Shown piece after piece: positions 43,582 to 53,769 of a stretch of 64,000 nt of DNA. A program made the translations under genes and the position numbers. Within the stretch, counting starts at the first letter, position 1, and each line of letters begins with the position of its first letter. The notes under the pieces are model-generated. The model saw only the letters and a list, made by a program, of their open reading frames with translations, had not been told where the DNA came from and made no database searches. Source of the stretch: Desulfovibrio sp. X2 (lineage in GTDB: Bacteria > Desulfobacterota > Desulfovibrionia > Desulfovibrionales > Desulfovibrionaceae); the NCBI RefSeq assembly GCF_000422205.1, contig NZ_ATHV01000006.1, positions 43,411 to 107,410 on the forward strand, in the 5' to 3' direction.

Positions 43582-45702
43582 TCAACCCTCGGCGAGCTTG
43601 TTCAGGCTCTCGGCGAGCCTGCGCTTGAGCAGGGGTTTCATCAGGAGATCGCGCACACCCGCCGCGCGCATGGACTCGGGCGAGACGGCGTCGCTGAATC
43701 CCGTGCAGAGGATGACGGGCAGACCGGGCCTGAGCTTCGTGGCCCGCTCGGCCAGTTCGAGCCCGGTCAGGCGCGGCATGTTCTGGTCCGTGACCAGCAG
43801 GTCGAAGCGGCCGGGGTCGGCAGTGAGGCTCCTCAGCGCCTCGGGCGCGTCGACGTGCCCCTCGACCTCGTAGCCGAGGGATTCCAGCATCTCCCTGCCG
43901 ATCTCCACGAGTGCGGGCTCGTCGTCCACGAAGAGCACCCTGCCCCCTGCCTGGGGCGAGACGGGCGGCAGTTCCGCCTCGGCCTCGGCCGCGCGGTCGG
44001 TCTTGGGGAGCAGGACGTGGAAGACCGTGCCCTCGCCGGGCTCGCTCTCGACCTTCACCGTGCCCTCGTGGCTGCGCACGATGCCGTGCACCACGGCCAG
44101 CCCCATGCCGGTGCCCTCGCCCGGACGCTTGGTGGTGAAGAAGGGGTCGAAGATCCTGTCCACGAGGTCGGGGGCGATGCCGTGGCCCGAGTCGCGCACG
44201 GACAGGCGCAGATAGGCCCCGGGCCGCACGCCCGGCATGGTGCGGGCCATGTCCGCGTCCACGCTCTCGTCGGCCACGGTCACTTCCAGGAGCCCGCCGC
44301 CCTCGCGCATGGCGTGGGCCGCGTTGGTGCACAGGTTCAGAAGGATCTGGTGCAGCTGGGTCGGGTCCGCGGCCACGAGATCGTCCTCGGTCTCGATGCG
44401 CTGCCGGATCTCGATGTTCGCGGACAGGCTCGAGCGCAGGAGCTTCAGCGCCTCCTTGACCAGCGGAACCACGTGCAGCGGCTTCTTCTCCTGCCCGCCC
44501 TGGCGGCTGAAGTTCAGGATCTGCTGCACGAGATCACGGGCGCGCTGCCCGGCGGTGACGATGGCGTGAAGCCTCCGTTCGAGGGAGGTTCCCTGCTGCG
44601 CATCCTCGAGCACGATCTCGGCGTAGCCGAGAATCACGCCCAGGATGTTGTTGAAGTCGTGGGCGATGCCCCCGGCCAGGGTGCCGAGCGCCTCCATCTT
44701 CTGGGCCAGACGCAGCTGCTCTTCCAGCTTCTTGCGCTCGGTGATGTCGTAGAAGTAGCCGCGGATCTCGACGATGACGCCGTCCTCGTCCTCCACGCCG
44801 TTGAAGCTGGCGATGAGCCAGATGCGCTCGCCGTCCTCCCTGCGATAGGCGGTCTCGATGTTGCGCAGGGTCCGTCCCTGGGCCAGGGCATCGAACAGGG
44901 AAACTCCGTCAAGGACGTCGAACTGCACGTCCTGCACGGCGAACCCCAGGGCCTCATCCGGCGTCTTGTAGCCGAAAATGATGGCGAAGGCCTCGTTGCA
45001 GGCCACCACCCGGCCGTCTGCACCGGTCACGAAGTTGCCGGTGATGTCTTCGTCGAAGAGCAGGCGGTAGCGCTCCTCGCTGCGCTTGAGGCGCTCCAGC
45101 ACCTGCACGCGCTCGGCCAGCTCCTGCTTGAGCTGCTCGTTGGCCCGGCCGAGTTCGGCCGTGCGCTCCTCGACCGTCTCCCAGAGAATGGTGTTCAGGT
45201 CCTGGTACTGCCGCTCCGCATGCCACTTGGTGCACAGCGAGAGGGCGAGCTGGCGCAGCTCCTGCGGCTTGAAGGGCTTCTGCAGGTAGAGGAGCTTCTC
45301 CGGCGGGGCGACACGGCGGTTGAGCTCGGCCAAGGAGACGTCCGCGAAGCCCGTGACCATGACGATCTCGATTCCCGGGTCCAGGGCCCGGATGCGGGCC
45401 GCGGCCTCGATGCCGTCCTGGGTGCCGCGCAGGCGCACGTCGATGAGCGCGACGGAAAAGGGATCGGACTCGTCGAGCGCCCGGCGCACCGTGTCCACTG
45501 CCTCCTCGGCGCCGGTGCACAGGCTCAGGTCGAAAACATGGGCGGCCTGGTCCTGGCCGCCCCCCCCTTCCCCGCCCCCCAGCGCTTCGAGCAGGCGGGC
45601 ACCCTCGGTTTCCAGGCAGAGGATGTCGCGATAGAGCCCGAGAATCGCTTCCTCGTCGTCGACCGCCAGGATGCGGTAGGTGTGGGGAATGGCTTGCGGC
45701 AT
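43582..45702 (-). CDS. Hybrid sensor histidine kinase (REC-PAS-HisKA-HATPase-REC)
   Basis: A 706-residue kinase. In order: an N-terminal receiver ([17 protein letters not shown], acceptor in [20 protein letters not shown]) with an unusual Gly-rich insertion; a coiled coil; a PAS domain with PAC segment ([20 protein letters not shown]); HisKA with His348 in [16 protein letters not shown]; the ATPase ([33 protein letters not shown]); and a C-terminal receiver ([26 protein letters not shown]). No membrane segments, so it senses an internal signal. It lies 136 bases downstream of the tadD-SPOR gene in the same direction. Start ATG 45702 chosen by fit to the receiver fold. Confidence 0.92.
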   Translation of the reverse strand: MPQAIPHTYRILAVDDEEAILGLYRDILCLETEGARLLEALGGGEGGGGQDQAAHVFDLSLCTGAEEAVDTVRRALDESDPFSVALIDVRLRGTQDGIEAAARIRALDPGIEIVMVTGFADVSLAELNRRVAPPEKLLYLQKPFKPQELRQLALSLCTKWHAERQYQDLNTILWETVEERTAELGRANEQLKQELAERVQVLERLKRSEERYRLLFDEDITGNFVTGADGRVVACNEAFAIIFGYKTPDEALGFAVQDVQFDVLDGVSLFDALAQGRTLRNIETAYRREDGERIWLIASFNGVEDEDGVIVEIRGYFYDITERKKLEEQLRLAQKMEALGTLAGGIAHDFNNILGVILGYAEIVLEDAQQGTSLERRLHAIVTAGQRARDLVQQILNFSRQGGQEKKPLHVVPLVKEALKLLRSSLSANIEIRQRIETEDDLVAADPTQLHQILLNLCTNAAHAMREGGGLLEVTVADESVDADMARTMPGVRPGAYLRLSVRDSGHGIAPDLVDRIFDPFFTTKRPGEGTGMGLAVVHGIVRSHEGTVKVESEPGEGTVFHVLLPKTDRAAEAEAELPPVSPQAGGRVLFVDDEPALVEIGREMLESLGYEVEGHVDAPEALRSLTADPGRFDLLVTDQNMPRLTGLELAERATKLRPGLPVILCTGFSDAVSPESMRAAGVRDLLMKPLLKRRLAESLNKLAEG

Positions 45703-45838
45703 GGGACGCGGCGCCTCGCTCGCCGTCCCTGATGTGTACTGTGTGCCGCGCAAAAAGAAAAGACGGCCGGCCTCATCGGCCAGCGAACGGCGTCTTCGCG
45801 GCGCATATCGCCGGACTTCCGGCACGGGAACGGCCATG

Positions 45839-47404
45839 TCAGAGCGAGGCAGCCATCCGGGAGGTCGCAGAATTCACGTCGGAGTGCAGCGGCACGGCGC
45901 AGGAATCGGAAAGGTCGAGTCCCTGCGGCGGCGACGACTTGGCGGCCAGGGCTTCGCGAACGCTCGCGAAGTTGCCCCAGACCACGCGGTACCAGGTGCC
46001 GCGATCGCCCAGGTCGGCCGTCTCGATCGCGGCCGGGATCCCCTTCGATTCGAGCTTGCTCACGTGGGCCAGGGCGTGCTCCTCGCTCTTCCAGGAGCTG
46101 ACCAGAAGTCCCCAGCCGCGCGCCTCGCCCTGCGCGGCCAGAACGACCTTCGGGGCGGCGGCCTGCCTGTTTTGCACGGATGCCGCCTGGGCGATCTGCG
46201 CCGCATGCGTGGTCTTGGCGGCAACGGTCTTCTGCGGCGCGACAGGCGCCGCCGAGGAGACAGGTCCCGTTCCCTGGGCACCGTCAGGCTTCGCAGCAGG
46301 CTCGGTGGCGGGAACGGCAACAGGCGCCGCGGTCGGCTGGATCGCCGGGTGCGCAGCCGGGCGTGCGGCCGGATGTACGGCCTGGCGCACGGCTGGATTC
46401 ACGGCAGGCTGGGCCGCGGCCGGGCTCACGGCCAGCGGCACCTCGGGAGCGGCGGCGGGCACGGACGGAACAGCAGGAGCGGCGGCAGGCTGCGTGGCGT
46501 GGGCCGCGGCCAGGCGCACGCGCTTCAGGTTCTCGCTGGCCTGGGGGTAGAAGACGGGCGAGATCTCCAGGGCCTTCTGCAGATGGTACATGGCCCCCGC
46601 GTAGTCCCCCTCGAGGAAGAGCACGTAGCCGAGGTTGTTGTGCGCCTGGGCCTCGCTTCCCGCGCAACGGAAGGCCTGCAGGGCGTCGTCGTTGCGTCCG
46701 AGGCGGGCCAGGGCCAGGCCCAGGTTGTTGCAGGTCCTGGGCTTGGTGCCGCCGCTCCGCACGGCCCTGCCGAAGATGTCCACGGCCTGCGCGTACTGGC
46801 CGAGCATCATCCGGGCCACGCCCAGGTTGTTCAGCGCGTCCAGGTCTCCCGGGCGCAGGGAAAGGGCCTTTTCATACTGCGCCACCGCGTTCTGGTAGTC
46901 CTCCCTGCTGTCCAGGACCGCGCCCAGCAGCAGATGCGCCTCGAATTCCTGCGGGCCGGGAATGGCGGCCGCCTTCTCCAGGAAACCTTCGGCCTTGTCC
47001 GGGAGACCGGCCGCGAAATAGATGCGCCCGGCCTCGAGGTTGGCGGCCGGATTCTCCGGCGCCTTGGCCAGCACGGCCTTGATGGCCTCCATGGCCTTCT
47101 GCGGCTCGTTGCTCCTGCGCAGGGCGTCTGCCTCGAGCAGCAGCGCCTGGATATCGTCCGGACGGAGCCTCAGCGCCTTGGCCGCGTGCCACACGGCCTG
47201 CTCGGCCTGGCCGTTCTCCACCAGGGCCCGGCCCATGGCCATGTGCTGCTCATAGGTCAGATCCTGGCCCGCGTTGTCCAGGCGGGACATCCAGTCGCGC
47301 AGCTGCTCGTTGCCGTGCGGATCGCTCTGGGCGGCGCATCCCGACAGGACCAGGAGGAGTCCGAGGACGGAAAGGGTTGGCAGGAGAAGGGAACGGACGC
47401 GCAT
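45839..47404 (-). CDS. TadD-like TPR lipoprotein with C-terminal SPOR domain
   Basis: A 521-residue envelope protein. The N-terminus is a lipoprotein signal with lipobox LLLVLSGC. About eight TPR repeats follow, including MAMGRALVENGQAEQAVWHA and LNNLGVARMMLGQYAQAVDI. Next is an Ala/Pro-rich linker of roughly 100 residues containing many PA and AxP units. The C-terminal 75 residues are SPOR-like (WGLLVSSWKSEEHALAHVSK, TWYRVVWGNFASVREALAA), a peptidoglycan-binding fold. TadD normally helps secretin biogenesis; the added SPOR part would tie it to septal or bare glycan. It follows tadC by 9 bases. Confidence 0.88.
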   Translation of the reverse strand: MRVRSLLLPTLSVLGLLLVLSGCAAQSDPHGNEQLRDWMSRLDNAGQDLTYEQHMAMGRALVENGQAEQAVWHAAKALRLRPDDIQALLLEADALRRSNEPQKAMEAIKAVLAKAPENPAANLEAGRIYFAAGLPDKAEGFLEKAAAIPGPQEFEAHLLLGAVLDSREDYQNAVAQYEKALSLRPGDLDALNNLGVARMMLGQYAQAVDIFGRAVRSGGTKPRTCNNLGLALARLGRNDDALQAFRCAGSEAQAHNNLGYVLFLEGDYAGAMYHLQKALEISPVFYPQASENLKRVRLAAAHATQPAAAPAVPSVPAAAPEVPLAVSPAAAQPAVNPAVRQAVHPAARPAAHPAIQPTAAPVAVPATEPAAKPDGAQGTGPVSSAAPVAPQKTVAAKTTHAAQIAQAASVQNRQAAAPKVVLAAQGEARGWGLLVSSWKSEEHALAHVSKLESKGIPAAIETADLGDRGTWYRVVWGNFASVREALAAKSSPPQGLDLSDSCAVPLHSDVNSATSRMAASL

Positions 47405-47413
47405 GACGACCTC

Positions 47414-48379
47414 CTAGTGGTTGATGCGGGCGAAAACGTCCATGAGCTGCAGCGCGGCCGGGCCGATGATGACCACGAACAGCGCGGGCAGGATGAACAG
47501 GACCAGGGGGAAGAGAAGCTTGACCGGCAGCTTGGCCGCGGTCTCCTCGGCCCTCTGGAAGCGCTTGTTGCGCAGGGTTTCGGAATAGACGCGCAGCGTG
47601 GTGGCCACGGACGTGCCGAAGGAGTCGGCCTGGATGAGGAGCGTCACCAGGGAGTCCACGTCGTCGAGGCCCACGCGCATGGAAAGGTTGCGCAGGGCGT
47701 CGTGCCGCTTCTTGCCCGCGCGCAGCTCGAGGGTCAGATGCTGGAGTTCGCGGCAGATCTCCGGGGCGCTCACGCTGACCTCGTGCGACACCCGCTCGAT
47801 GGCCTGGTCGAGCCCCATGCCCGCTTCCACGCAGACCACGAGGAGATCCAGGGCGTCGGGCAGCTCGTTCAGCAGGGTCCGCTTGCGGTTGTTGGTGCGC
47901 GAACGCAGCCACAGCTCGGGCAGATAGTAGCCGAGGCACCCGCCGCCCGCGGCCAGCAGGGCGAAGAGCTTCTTGACGGCGGGCAGCGGCACGGCGAAGC
48001 GCATGACGAAGGCCAGGCCGACGAAGACGAGGACCAGCACGAAGCGCGAGCCCCAGAAGACCAGGGGCGCGTGCGCGCTGCGCAGTCCCGCCTGCAGGAA
48101 ACGGACGCGCTGCGCGGTCAGGGTTTCCCGATCCTTGGGGGCGATCTTCTCGCCGATCCTGCCCACCTGCTCCACGAACCAGCTCTTCAGACGCAGCCGC
48201 ACCCTGGGAGCGGATTCCTCGGTGACCAGGACCATGCGCCCGGCGGCGCGCTCCAGGCGCTCGCGCACACGAACGGTCTCCCGGTTGCCCGGCAGGAACC
48301 TGGCCAGGACGAGCATGGCCATGAAGACGGAAAGCACGAGGAAGAGGAGCGCGACGAAAGGCAGAACGGTGGTCGTCAT
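47414..48379 (-). CDS. tadC: TadC, Tad pilus inner-membrane platform protein
   Basis: A 321-residue GspF-like membrane protein of the Tad system. N-terminal hydrophobic helix (VLPFVALLFLVLSVFMAML), then a T2SSF domain (LLNELPDALDLLVVCVEAGM with GLDQAIERVSHEV) and C-terminal helices (FPLVLFILPALFVVIIGPAA). The pair TadB/TadC makes the inner-membrane platform. It starts 10 bases after tadB and is followed 9 bases later by tadD-SPOR. Confidence 0.94.
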   Translation of the reverse strand: MTTTVLPFVALLFLVLSVFMAMLVLARFLPGNRETVRVRERLERAAGRMVLVTEESAPRVRLRLKSWFVEQVGRIGEKIAPKDRETLTAQRVRFLQAGLRSAHAPLVFWGSRFVLVLVFVGLAFVMRFAVPLPAVKKLFALLAAGGGCLGYYLPELWLRSRTNNRKRTLLNELPDALDLLVVCVEAGMGLDQAIERVSHEVSVSAPEICRELQHLTLELRAGKKRHDALRNLSMRVGLDDVDSLVTLLIQADSFGTSVATTLRVYSETLRNKRFQRAEETAAKLPVKLLFPLVLFILPALFVVIIGPAALQLMDVFARINH

Positions 48380-48389
48380 GACGTCCTCC

Positions 48390-49340
48390 CTAGACCTGGA
48401 TGTTGACCATGCGGCGGATCCAGAAGATGCCCTTGGCCATGCTTATGCCCGCGCCCAGGAGCATGATCTTGCCGAGCTCCTTGGTCCACAGGACGCTTAT
48501 GTAGCCCGGGTTCAGAACGTAGATGATGAGTCCCACGGCGAAGGGCAGGCAGACGAGGATGATGGCCGAAAGCTTGCCCTCGGCCGAGAGGGTGCGGATC
48601 TTGCCTGCGAGCTTGAAGCGTTCGCGGATCAGCGTGGCGATGCAGGTCACGAGCTCGGTCAGGTTGCCGCCGGACTCGCGCTGGATGTGCACGGAGACCA
48701 CGAAGAGCTTGAGGTCGAGGGAGTCGATGCGGCGCAGGAGGTTGTTCATGGCCTCGTCCACGGACAGGCCGAAGTTGATCTCGTCGAGCGTCTTGGCGAA
48801 TTCCGGGCCGATGGGATCGTCGCACTCGTCCGCGATCATGCGCAACGAGCCGGTGAAGGCGTGTCCGGCCATGAGCGCGCGCCCCACGAGGTCCAAGGCA
48901 TCCGGCAGCTGGCGCTCGAACTTCTTCATGCGGGCGGTGACCCGGCGCTTGAGCCAGAAATACGGCAGCAGCGCTCCCACGGGGGCCAGGAGAAAGGCGA
49001 CCAGGCCGTTCAGGAGCAGCAGTCCCAGGATGTAGAAAAGGAGTCCCGCGACCGCGGCCGCGAGGACGATGGTGCCGCCCGACGTCTTGAGTCCGGCGCG
49101 GCGGACCATCTCCGAGATGTCCGCGGCCTGGGCCAGGCGCTCGAACAGGCTCTTGTCGTTGCCGCGCGAACTCTGGCGCAGGATGCCGGCGGAGACGGGA
49201 CCGAGCCCCTGGGCCGCCAGGCGGTCGAGCCGCTCCTTGGCCTCGTCGCGGGCCTCGTTCGTCGGAAAGAGGAGCCCGATGAGAGCGTTCACGATCAGGA
49301 ACACCGCCGCGATCCCAAGAGCCAGCGCCAGCCAGGCCAT
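48390..49340 (-). CDS. tadB: TadB, Tad pilus inner-membrane platform protein
   Basis: A 316-residue GspF-like protein. The first hydrophobic helix (ALALGIAAVFLIVNALIGLL), two central helices (IVLAAAVAGLLFYILGLLLL), and the T2SSF core (LPDALDLVGRALMAGHAFTG, SVDEAMNNLLRRI) are in the usual order. It is paralogous to TadC and follows cpaF by 9 bases. Confidence 0.94.
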   Translation of the reverse strand: MAWLALALGIAAVFLIVNALIGLLFPTNEARDEAKERLDRLAAQGLGPVSAGILRQSSRGNDKSLFERLAQAADISEMVRRAGLKTSGGTIVLAAAVAGLLFYILGLLLLNGLVAFLLAPVGALLPYFWLKRRVTARMKKFERQLPDALDLVGRALMAGHAFTGSLRMIADECDDPIGPEFAKTLDEINFGLSVDEAMNNLLRRIDSLDLKLFVVSVHIQRESGGNLTELVTCIATLIRERFKLAGKIRTLSAEGKLSAIILVCLPFAVGLIIYVLNPGYISVLWTKELGKIMLLGAGISMAKGIFWIRRMVNIQV

Positions 49341-49349
49341 GGTCCCCTC

Positions 49350-50777
49350 CTACGGCCGCCACTCGGACGGCGCGAAAATGTTCTCGGCGAGCTTGACGCC
49401 CATGGCCTCCAGCCGCTCGGCGAAACGGGGGCGGACGCCCATGGTGCGGAAGTAGCCCTCGACCTTGCCCTTCCCGTCGATGCCGGTCTGCTCGAAACGG
49501 AAGATCTCCTGCATGGTGATCATCTCGCCCTCCATGCCCGTGACCTCCTGGAAACTGACGACCTTGCGGCTGCCGTCCGCCAGGCGCTGGCCCTGGATGA
49601 TCACGTCGATGGCCGAGCTGATGAAACGCCGCATGGCCGTGGCCGGGAGGTTCATGCCGGCCATGGAGACCATGGTCTCCAGGCGCATGAGCGCATCGCG
49701 CGGGGTGTTGGCGTGGATGGTGGTCAGGGAGCCGTCGTGGCCGGTGTTCATGGCCTGGAGCATGTCCAGGGCCTCGGCGCCGCGCACCTCGCCGATGATG
49801 ATGCGGTCCGGACGCATGCGCAGGCAGTTCTTGACCAGGTCGCGCTGCGTCACCTCTCCCCTGCCCTCGATGTTCTGCGGCCTGGTCTCCAGGCGCACCA
49901 CGTGGTCCTGCTTGAGCTGCAGCTCGGCCGCGTCCTCGATGGTCACGATGCGCTCGTCCGAGGGGATGAAGCGCGAAAGCACGTTCAGCAGCGTAGTCTT
50001 GCCCGAGCCGGTGCCGCCGCTGATGAGGATGTTCAGGCGGGCGCGCACGATGCCCTTGAGCACATCGCCGATCAGCGGGATGACGGCGCCGAAGCGGACC
50101 AGGTCATCGAGTTCCAGGGGGTCGCGGGAGAACTTGCGGATGGAAACCGAGGCGCCGTCGATGGCCAGGGGCGGGATGATGGCGTTGACGCGGCTGCCGT
50201 CCATGAGACGGGCGTCGACCATGGGGGAGGATTCGTCGATGCGACGGCCCACGCGCGAGACGATGCGGTCGATGATCCGGCGCAGGTGCCCCTCGTCCTT
50301 GAAGCGCGCGCCCGTGCACTCGAGCTTGCCGTGCCGTTCCACGTAGATGTGCAGGTAGGAATTGACCAGGATGTCGTTGACCGTGTCGTCCTTGAGGAAC
50401 GGCTCGAGCGGCCCGAGGCCGAGCACCTCGTCCTGGATCTCGGCGATGAGCGCCAGGCGCTCGGAGGAGTTGAGTGGGGACTGGGCGAAATCCTCGCGCA
50501 GGATGCGCTCGCCGAGGCGCGCGATCTCCGCCCTGACCTCGACCTCGGGAACCTTGTCCAGCATGGAGAGGTCGAGGAGGTCGAGCAGGCGGTCGTGGAT
50601 GCGCGTCTTGAGCTCGTAGTAGCCGTCGCTCTGCTCGCGGGCCTGCTTGGCCGGAGCGGGCGCGGCAACCGTCGCGGCGGCGGGAGCCGGGGCCGCGGGG
50701 GCGGCCGGGCGCCGGGGCTGCTGCGCGGCAGTGCGGGCCGGGGCGGAAGCGCGGGTCAGTCTGGCTGCGAGATCCAT
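49350..50777 (-). CDS. cpaF: CpaF/TadA, Tad pilus assembly ATPase
   Basis: A 475-residue hexameric secretion ATPase that powers Flp pilus extension (and, in some bacteria, retraction). The N-terminal 60 residues are Ala/Pro-rich. Then come [20 protein letters not shown], Walker [21 protein letters not shown], the Asp box [10 protein letters not shown], Walker [21 protein letters not shown] and the His box [20 protein letters not shown]. It starts 11 bases after the cpaE stop. Confidence 0.96.
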   Translation of the reverse strand: MDLAARLTRASAPARTAAQQPRRPAAPAAPAPAAATVAAPAPAKQAREQSDGYYELKTRIHDRLLDLLDLSMLDKVPEVEVRAEIARLGERILREDFAQSPLNSSERLALIAEIQDEVLGLGPLEPFLKDDTVNDILVNSYLHIYVERHGKLECTGARFKDEGHLRRIIDRIVSRVGRRIDESSPMVDARLMDGSRVNAIIPPLAIDGASVSIRKFSRDPLELDDLVRFGAVIPLIGDVLKGIVRARLNILISGGTGSGKTTLLNVLSRFIPSDERIVTIEDAAELQLKQDHVVRLETRPQNIEGRGEVTQRDLVKNCLRMRPDRIIIGEVRGAEALDMLQAMNTGHDGSLTTIHANTPRDALMRLETMVSMAGMNLPATAMRRFISSAIDVIIQGQRLADGSRKVVSFQEVTGMEGEMITMQEIFRFEQTGIDGKGKVEGYFRTMGVRPRFAERLEAMGVKLAENIFAPSEWRP

Positions 50778-50788
50778 GAGGTGCTCCT

Positions 50789-52030
50789 CTAGACGGGCTG
50801 CGGGGCGCTGTTCTTACGGTCCACGGTCTGCCCGCCGGTCTGCCCGCCACTCCGGCGGATGACGCCGAGCACGCGCGGAAGAAGTCCCTTGCGCGCGGAC
50901 TTGGGAGCGGCCACGGGCACAGGGCCGAGCTCCGCGGCCAGATGCCGCATGGCCTTGGCCACGCCGCTCTTGGGCGCCACGTCCACTAGGGGCTTGCCGC
51001 GGTTCACGGCCTGCATGCAGGCCGCCGCGTCGTCCGGCACGAGGCGGGTGACGGGCTTTTGCAAAAGCCCCTGCACGTCGGCCGGGCCGATCTCCTGGTC
51101 CTTGAGCCAGCGGTTGCCGACCAGCCTCACCCGCTCCCCCAGGGCCTCGTCCTCGGCGCGGATGCCTTCGAGCATGCTGCGCGCCGCGGCCAGACACGGC
51201 AGGGTCAGGTTCATGACCAGAACGATCTCGTCCGCCTTGCGCAGCACGGCGAGCGCGGCATCGTCGAGCACGGGCGGCAGGTCCACGACCACGCTGTCGG
51301 CGACCTCGCAGGCCCGGTCCAGGAGCATCTCGGCCGTCTCGGCCGTCAGCAGGTCCTGCTCGGAAGCCTCGTTCGGTCCGGGCAGCAGGCGAACGCCGGA
51401 GGAATGTTCGGCCAAAAGCCCCTGGAAGAAGGCCGTGTCGCAGCGAGCGGGATCGCGTGCCGCCTCGGCCCAGGACCAGGCGTACTCGACGTCCAGGAAG
51501 AAAGGGATCTCCGGGCCGGGCCTGACCATGTCCAGGAGGGCTGTGCCGCCGTGGCCGGACATGGCCACCGCGAGGTTCACGGCCAGGGTGGTCGCGCCCA
51601 TGCCGTGCTTGACGCCCATGACCGCCACCACGCGGCCGCGGCCGTCGGAGAGGCGGCCGTCGCCTACCGTGCCCGCCATCTGGCGCTGGCCGGCGGTGTA
51701 CCGCTGCAGCGCCTGCTCGAACTCGCCCTCACGCAGGGGGAGCAGCAGGATCTCGCGCACACCGGCGCGCACGGCCTCGACCAGGAACGCGGGATCCTTT
51801 TCCAGCGTGACCATGAAGATGTCGCGCACCACGCCGCGCGCGAGGGCTCGTCCGAGGCGGGCGAGATCCTCGCCGGGCTCGTCGCCGGGCTCGAAGACGA
51901 GCAGGGAGCCTTCAGCCGGGGCGTCCTGCTCCAGCAGCGCATAGTTCGCATTCGCGGCCAGGATTTCGGCGAGACGCTCGCGCAGGCCGGGCGTGCGGAC
52001 GGCAAGGGTAAGGGGAATGGCGTTGCTCAC
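50789..52030 (-). CDS. cpaE: CpaE/TadZ, pilus localisation protein
   Basis: A 413-residue MinD/ParA-like protein that positions Tad machinery at the pole. An N-terminal atypical receiver (residues 1-120: [20 protein letters not shown]) is followed by the ATPase-like domain whose P-loop reads [20 protein letters not shown]: the signature lysine is kept, but the usual GKTT lysine is replaced (GATT). [20 protein letters not shown] and [18 protein letters not shown] continue the fold. Such deviation is common in TadZ. It follows the lipoprotein gene by 12 bases. Confidence 0.9.
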   Translation of the reverse strand: MSNAIPLTLAVRTPGLRERLAEILAANANYALLEQDAPAEGSLLVFEPGDEPGEDLARLGRALARGVVRDIFMVTLEKDPAFLVEAVRAGVREILLLPLREGEFEQALQRYTAGQRQMAGTVGDGRLSDGRGRVVAVMGVKHGMGATTLAVNLAVAMSGHGGTALLDMVRPGPEIPFFLDVEYAWSWAEAARDPARCDTAFFQGLLAEHSSGVRLLPGPNEASEQDLLTAETAEMLLDRACEVADSVVVDLPPVLDDAALAVLRKADEIVLVMNLTLPCLAAARSMLEGIRAEDEALGERVRLVGNRWLKDQEIGPADVQGLLQKPVTRLVPDDAAACMQAVNRGKPLVDVAPKSGVAKAMRHLAAELGPVPVAAPKSARKGLLPRVLGVIRRSGGQTGGQTVDRKNSAPQPV

Positions 52031-52042
52031 GGGCTCCTCCTG

Positions 52043-52327
52043 CTATCGGCTCACCTTGACGGAGAAACTCCCCTGCGAATTGTTCGACTGCACCAGGGGA
52101 GTCTTGTTGACCATGCGGAAGTTCTTCATCACTGCGTCGGCCTTCTGGCCGTCCAGCCCGGTCACGGGAGTCGGCTCGGCCGGGCTGGGGTCAAGCGTCT
52201 GCGAGGCCACGGCCGCGCGCACCGAACCGCCCATCGGGGCCGGGACGGGCTCCTGAGGGTACAGGGTCGAGCACGAGGCCGCGCTCAGGGCCAGGAGAAG
52301 GACGGGGATCAGCAAGATGATTCTCAT
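52043..52327 (-). CDS. Small lipoprotein in the Tad operon
   Basis: A 94-residue protein with a lipoprotein signal (MRIILLIPVLLLALSAASCS). The mature part is short, Pro-rich and without a recognised domain (YPQEPVPAPMGG, NNSQGSFSVKVSR). It occupies the position where other Tad clusters encode CpaD/RcpB, secretin-associated outer-membrane proteins, so a pilotin-like or secretin-stabilising role is plausible but not shown by sequence. It lies between cpaC and cpaE. Confidence 0.8.
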   Translation of the reverse strand: MRIILLIPVLLLALSAASCSTLYPQEPVPAPMGGSVRAAVASQTLDPSPAEPTPVTGLDGQKADAVMKNFRMVNKTPLVQSNNSQGSFSVKVSR

Positions 52328-52346
52328 GACGTTTTCTCCTGCCTGC

Positions 52347-53759
52347 CTACTGGGGAAGGGTGTGGCCGAACTCGCCGTCGAAGCCCGACTCGGGTCCGGA
52401 GCCCTTGACGGCCGGGGCCGAGTTGAGCCCCAGGTCGAATCTGCCGCCCTGGGTGTCGCCGAAGAGGTAGAACTCCACGTCGTTCGGCTCCTTGAAACCG
52501 TCCGTGGGCAGGGTCTGCGCGGCCATGTCCAGCGGCTTGACCAGATGCGGGGTGACGATGATCACGAGCTCGCTCTCGTTCTTCTGAAAGGCCGAATCGC
52601 GAAACAGGCTGCCCAGGATGGGCACGTCGCCGAGCACGGGGAAGCGCTGCACGTCCTCGCGCATGGAGTCCTTGATGAGCCCGGCGATGGCGAAGCTCTG
52701 TCCGCTGTCCAGCTCCACCACCGTGGAAGCGCGGCGCGTGGTGATGGCCGGGATGGTCACGCCCGAGATGGAGATGGCGTTGCTGAAGTCGAGTTCGGAG
52801 ACCTCGGGGTTGACCTCGAGGCTGATGCGCTTGCCGCCGAGGACCGTGGGCCTGAAGGAGAGGCCCACGCCGAAGGACTTGAACTGCACGGCCACGGTGC
52901 CGAGTCCCTGAGGGATGGGGATGGGGATCTCGCCGCCGGCCAGGAAGTCGGCCTTCTCGCCGGACAGGCAGACGAGGTTCGGCTCGGCCAGGACCTTGAC
53001 CACCCCGTTCTCCTTCAAGGCGTCGATGAAGGCGCTCCAGTAGGCCCCGCCCTGCTTGAAGGTGAAGGCCATGTCCACGTCGTTGGAGAGGATGAACTTG
53101 CCTTCCTTGTCGAAGGCAGTGAGCTGGTTGAGGAAGGTGTGGAAGACCTGCCCGTGCAGGAGCTGTCCCTCGAAGGCGTAGGCGAGGTTGATGCCCAGGC
53201 GCCTGGCCAGGGTGCGGCTCATCTCGGCCACGCGGACCTCGAGCATGACCTGCTGCACGCCGCCCACCCGCATGAGATTGACCACCTTCTTGGGGGCGTA
53301 GGCCTCGGCCAGGGTCACGGCCGAGGAAAGGGAGGCGGCGCTGCTGGCCGTGCCGGAAAGGGTCACGGAGTCGCCCGCCACCATGACGTGGATGCCGCGC
53401 TCCTCGGGCAGGATCTTGTGCAGCATCTCTTTGAGCGGCGTCACGTCCGGGGTCACGATCAGGTCGTAGACCGCGGACACGCGGCCGCTCGCGACCCACA
53501 CGGTCAGGCTGGTGGAGCCGGTCTTCTTGGCGTTCAGGTAGATCTGGCGCGGCGAGAGCAGCATCACGTCGGCGATGTCCGGCGAGGCCAGGGCCACGCG
53601 CGAGACGTTCTCGGGCACGTTCAGGACCAGGGAATGCCCGGTGGTGAGGTCCACCCGTGTCGGCGTGATGCCGGTGGCGTCGGCCGGAACGGCGTGGGCC
53701 TCGGTGCCGGCCAGGAAAACAAGAATCAGGGCTATGAGGATGATGCGTCCGGTGGACAT
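52347..53759 (-). CDS. cpaC: CpaC/RcpA, Tad pilus outer-membrane secretin
   Basis: A 470-residue secretin forming the pilus exit channel. Signal peptide (RIILIALILVFLAGTEAHA), the N-terminal pilus-formation/BON-like domain (TRVDLTTGHSLVLNVPENVS, ALASPDIADVMLLSPRQIYL), then the secretin core (MLEVRVAEMSRTLARRLGIN, DSGQSFAIAGLIKDSMREDV, VLGDVPILGSLFRDSAFQKN, ELVIIVTPHLVKPL). Order and length match RcpA/CpaC. It follows cpaB by 10 bases. Confidence 0.96.
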   Translation of the reverse strand: MSTGRIILIALILVFLAGTEAHAVPADATGITPTRVDLTTGHSLVLNVPENVSRVALASPDIADVMLLSPRQIYLNAKKTGSTSLTVWVASGRVSAVYDLIVTPDVTPLKEMLHKILPEERGIHVMVAGDSVTLSGTASSAASLSSAVTLAEAYAPKKVVNLMRVGGVQQVMLEVRVAEMSRTLARRLGINLAYAFEGQLLHGQVFHTFLNQLTAFDKEGKFILSNDVDMAFTFKQGGAYWSAFIDALKENGVVKVLAEPNLVCLSGEKADFLAGGEIPIPIPQGLGTVAVQFKSFGVGLSFRPTVLGGKRISLEVNPEVSELDFSNAISISGVTIPAITTRRASTVVELDSGQSFAIAGLIKDSMREDVQRFPVLGDVPILGSLFRDSAFQKNESELVIIVTPHLVKPLDMAAQTLPTDGFKEPNDVEFYLFGDTQGGRFDLGLNSAPAVKGSGPESGFDGEFGHTLPQ

Positions 53760-53769
53760 GGCACGTCTC

